Below are positions 39,166-39,341 of a stretch of 39,341 nt of DNA, one piece after another (position 1 is the stretch's first letter; the number at the start of each line of letters is the position of its first letter). Origin of the DNA: a virus; the IMG/VR virus record IMGVR_UViG_3300044994_000190, positions 1 to 39,341 of that record. One strand, written 5' to 3'. The position numbers and the translations under genes were made by a program. Under the pieces are notes generated by a model, which saw only the letters and a program-made list of their open reading frames with translations, was not told the DNA's origin and did no database searches.

Positions 39166-39341
39166 TCATTGAGGATTGTCGCCGTGCCGCACCCGGCCAC
39201 GGAACCAGAGCGGCGCGATCATTCGCGGCCGACACTCGATGGGGCACCAACTGACGACGCGCCAGCCGCCGTGCCGGCGCTGCTCGGCGTACAGAACGTG
39301 CCCGAGGACGTTCCTGAGGCGCGATCGGCGCCACATGAGGT
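39166..39341 (-). CDS. C-terminal part of the 83-aa basic protein (right-end copy)
   Basis: The frame runs from the window edge to TGA at 39168-39166 and encodes the last 58 residues, the same as those of the left-end copy. Four codons differ (CTC/CTG, CGA/CGC, GTC/GTG, GTT/GTG), all silent. Joined to 1-250 it completes the gene. Confidence 0.75.
   Translation of the reverse strand, partial: LMWRRSRLRNVLGHVLYAEQRRHGGWRVVSWCPIECRPRMIAPLWFRGRVRHGDNPQ
39168..39341. repeat. Terminal redundancy, right copy
   Basis: Matches 1-174 with four substitutions at 39295, 39307, 39325 and 39337. See the left copy. Confidence 0.9.
39178..39202. repeat. 25-bp direct repeat, copy 1
   Basis: Same 25 bases as 38695-38719. 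Together the copies flank the 130-aa virion gene at a distance of 483 bases, which could permit loss or gain of that gene by recombination. Confidence 0.85.

Overview
The window reads as one complete temperate tailed-phage genome, opened at an arbitrary point. Positions 1-174 are repeated at 39168-39341, and an 83-codon gene is complete only when the two ends are joined, so the sequence is most simply a circular molecule of about 39,167 bp. GC content is high throughout. The attachment site carries the 3' part of a tRNA-Leu(CAA) whose sequence resembles those of Burkholderiales, so a betaproteobacterial host is inferred. Head, chaperone, tape-measure and tail-tube genes point to a long non-contractile tail (siphovirus-like). 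The tail-tip genes (DUF2460, DUF2163, NlpC/P60, hub) have the order seen in Rhodobacter-type gene transfer agents.

Layout. About 30 kb is read leftward. It starts at a YdaS/Cro-like regulator (10.5 kb), then a strong hairpin, an RHH protein, a P4-type primase-helicase, an iteron-type origin (6.75-7.15 kb), a virion morphogenesis gene, TerS, TerL and a Mor-like regulator. Next comes a module holding lysis genes (putative holin, GH24 endolysin with C-terminal membrane segments, nested Rz/Rz1) and small beta-rich or lectin-like virion genes; this module crosses the contig ends. Then follow a gpW-like protein, portal, fused protease-capsid, joining proteins, tail tube, tail chaperones with a lambda-like -1 frameshift signal, tape measure, and tail tip including a 1281-residue fusion enzyme. 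A DUF2793-like appendage gene ends the unit. Many adjacent genes overlap by ATGA or GTGA, which suggests translational coupling.

The rightward unit (10.6-19.3 kb) begins with an XRE-type repressor. After one leftward membrane gene it continues from a good sigma-70-type promoter at 11.35 kb through small accessory genes, an ASCH-type protein, an HNH endonuclease, a zinc-finger protein, a YfdQ-like protein, a dNMP kinase, an excisionase-like protein and a tyrosine integrase. Two or three genes there are broken remnants, including the N-terminus of a YqaJ-type nuclease. attP lies between the convergent integrase and tail-appendage genes.

Most notable: the tail protein that joins a PgaB-like deacetylase, a GH18-like glycosidase and DUF2460; a repeated hairpin element bounding the 6.4-kb lysis/appendage module; the iteron origin with alternating-CG tracts; a shared promoter/operator element on both early units; and contig-end differences that are all synonymous, which looks like real population variation.
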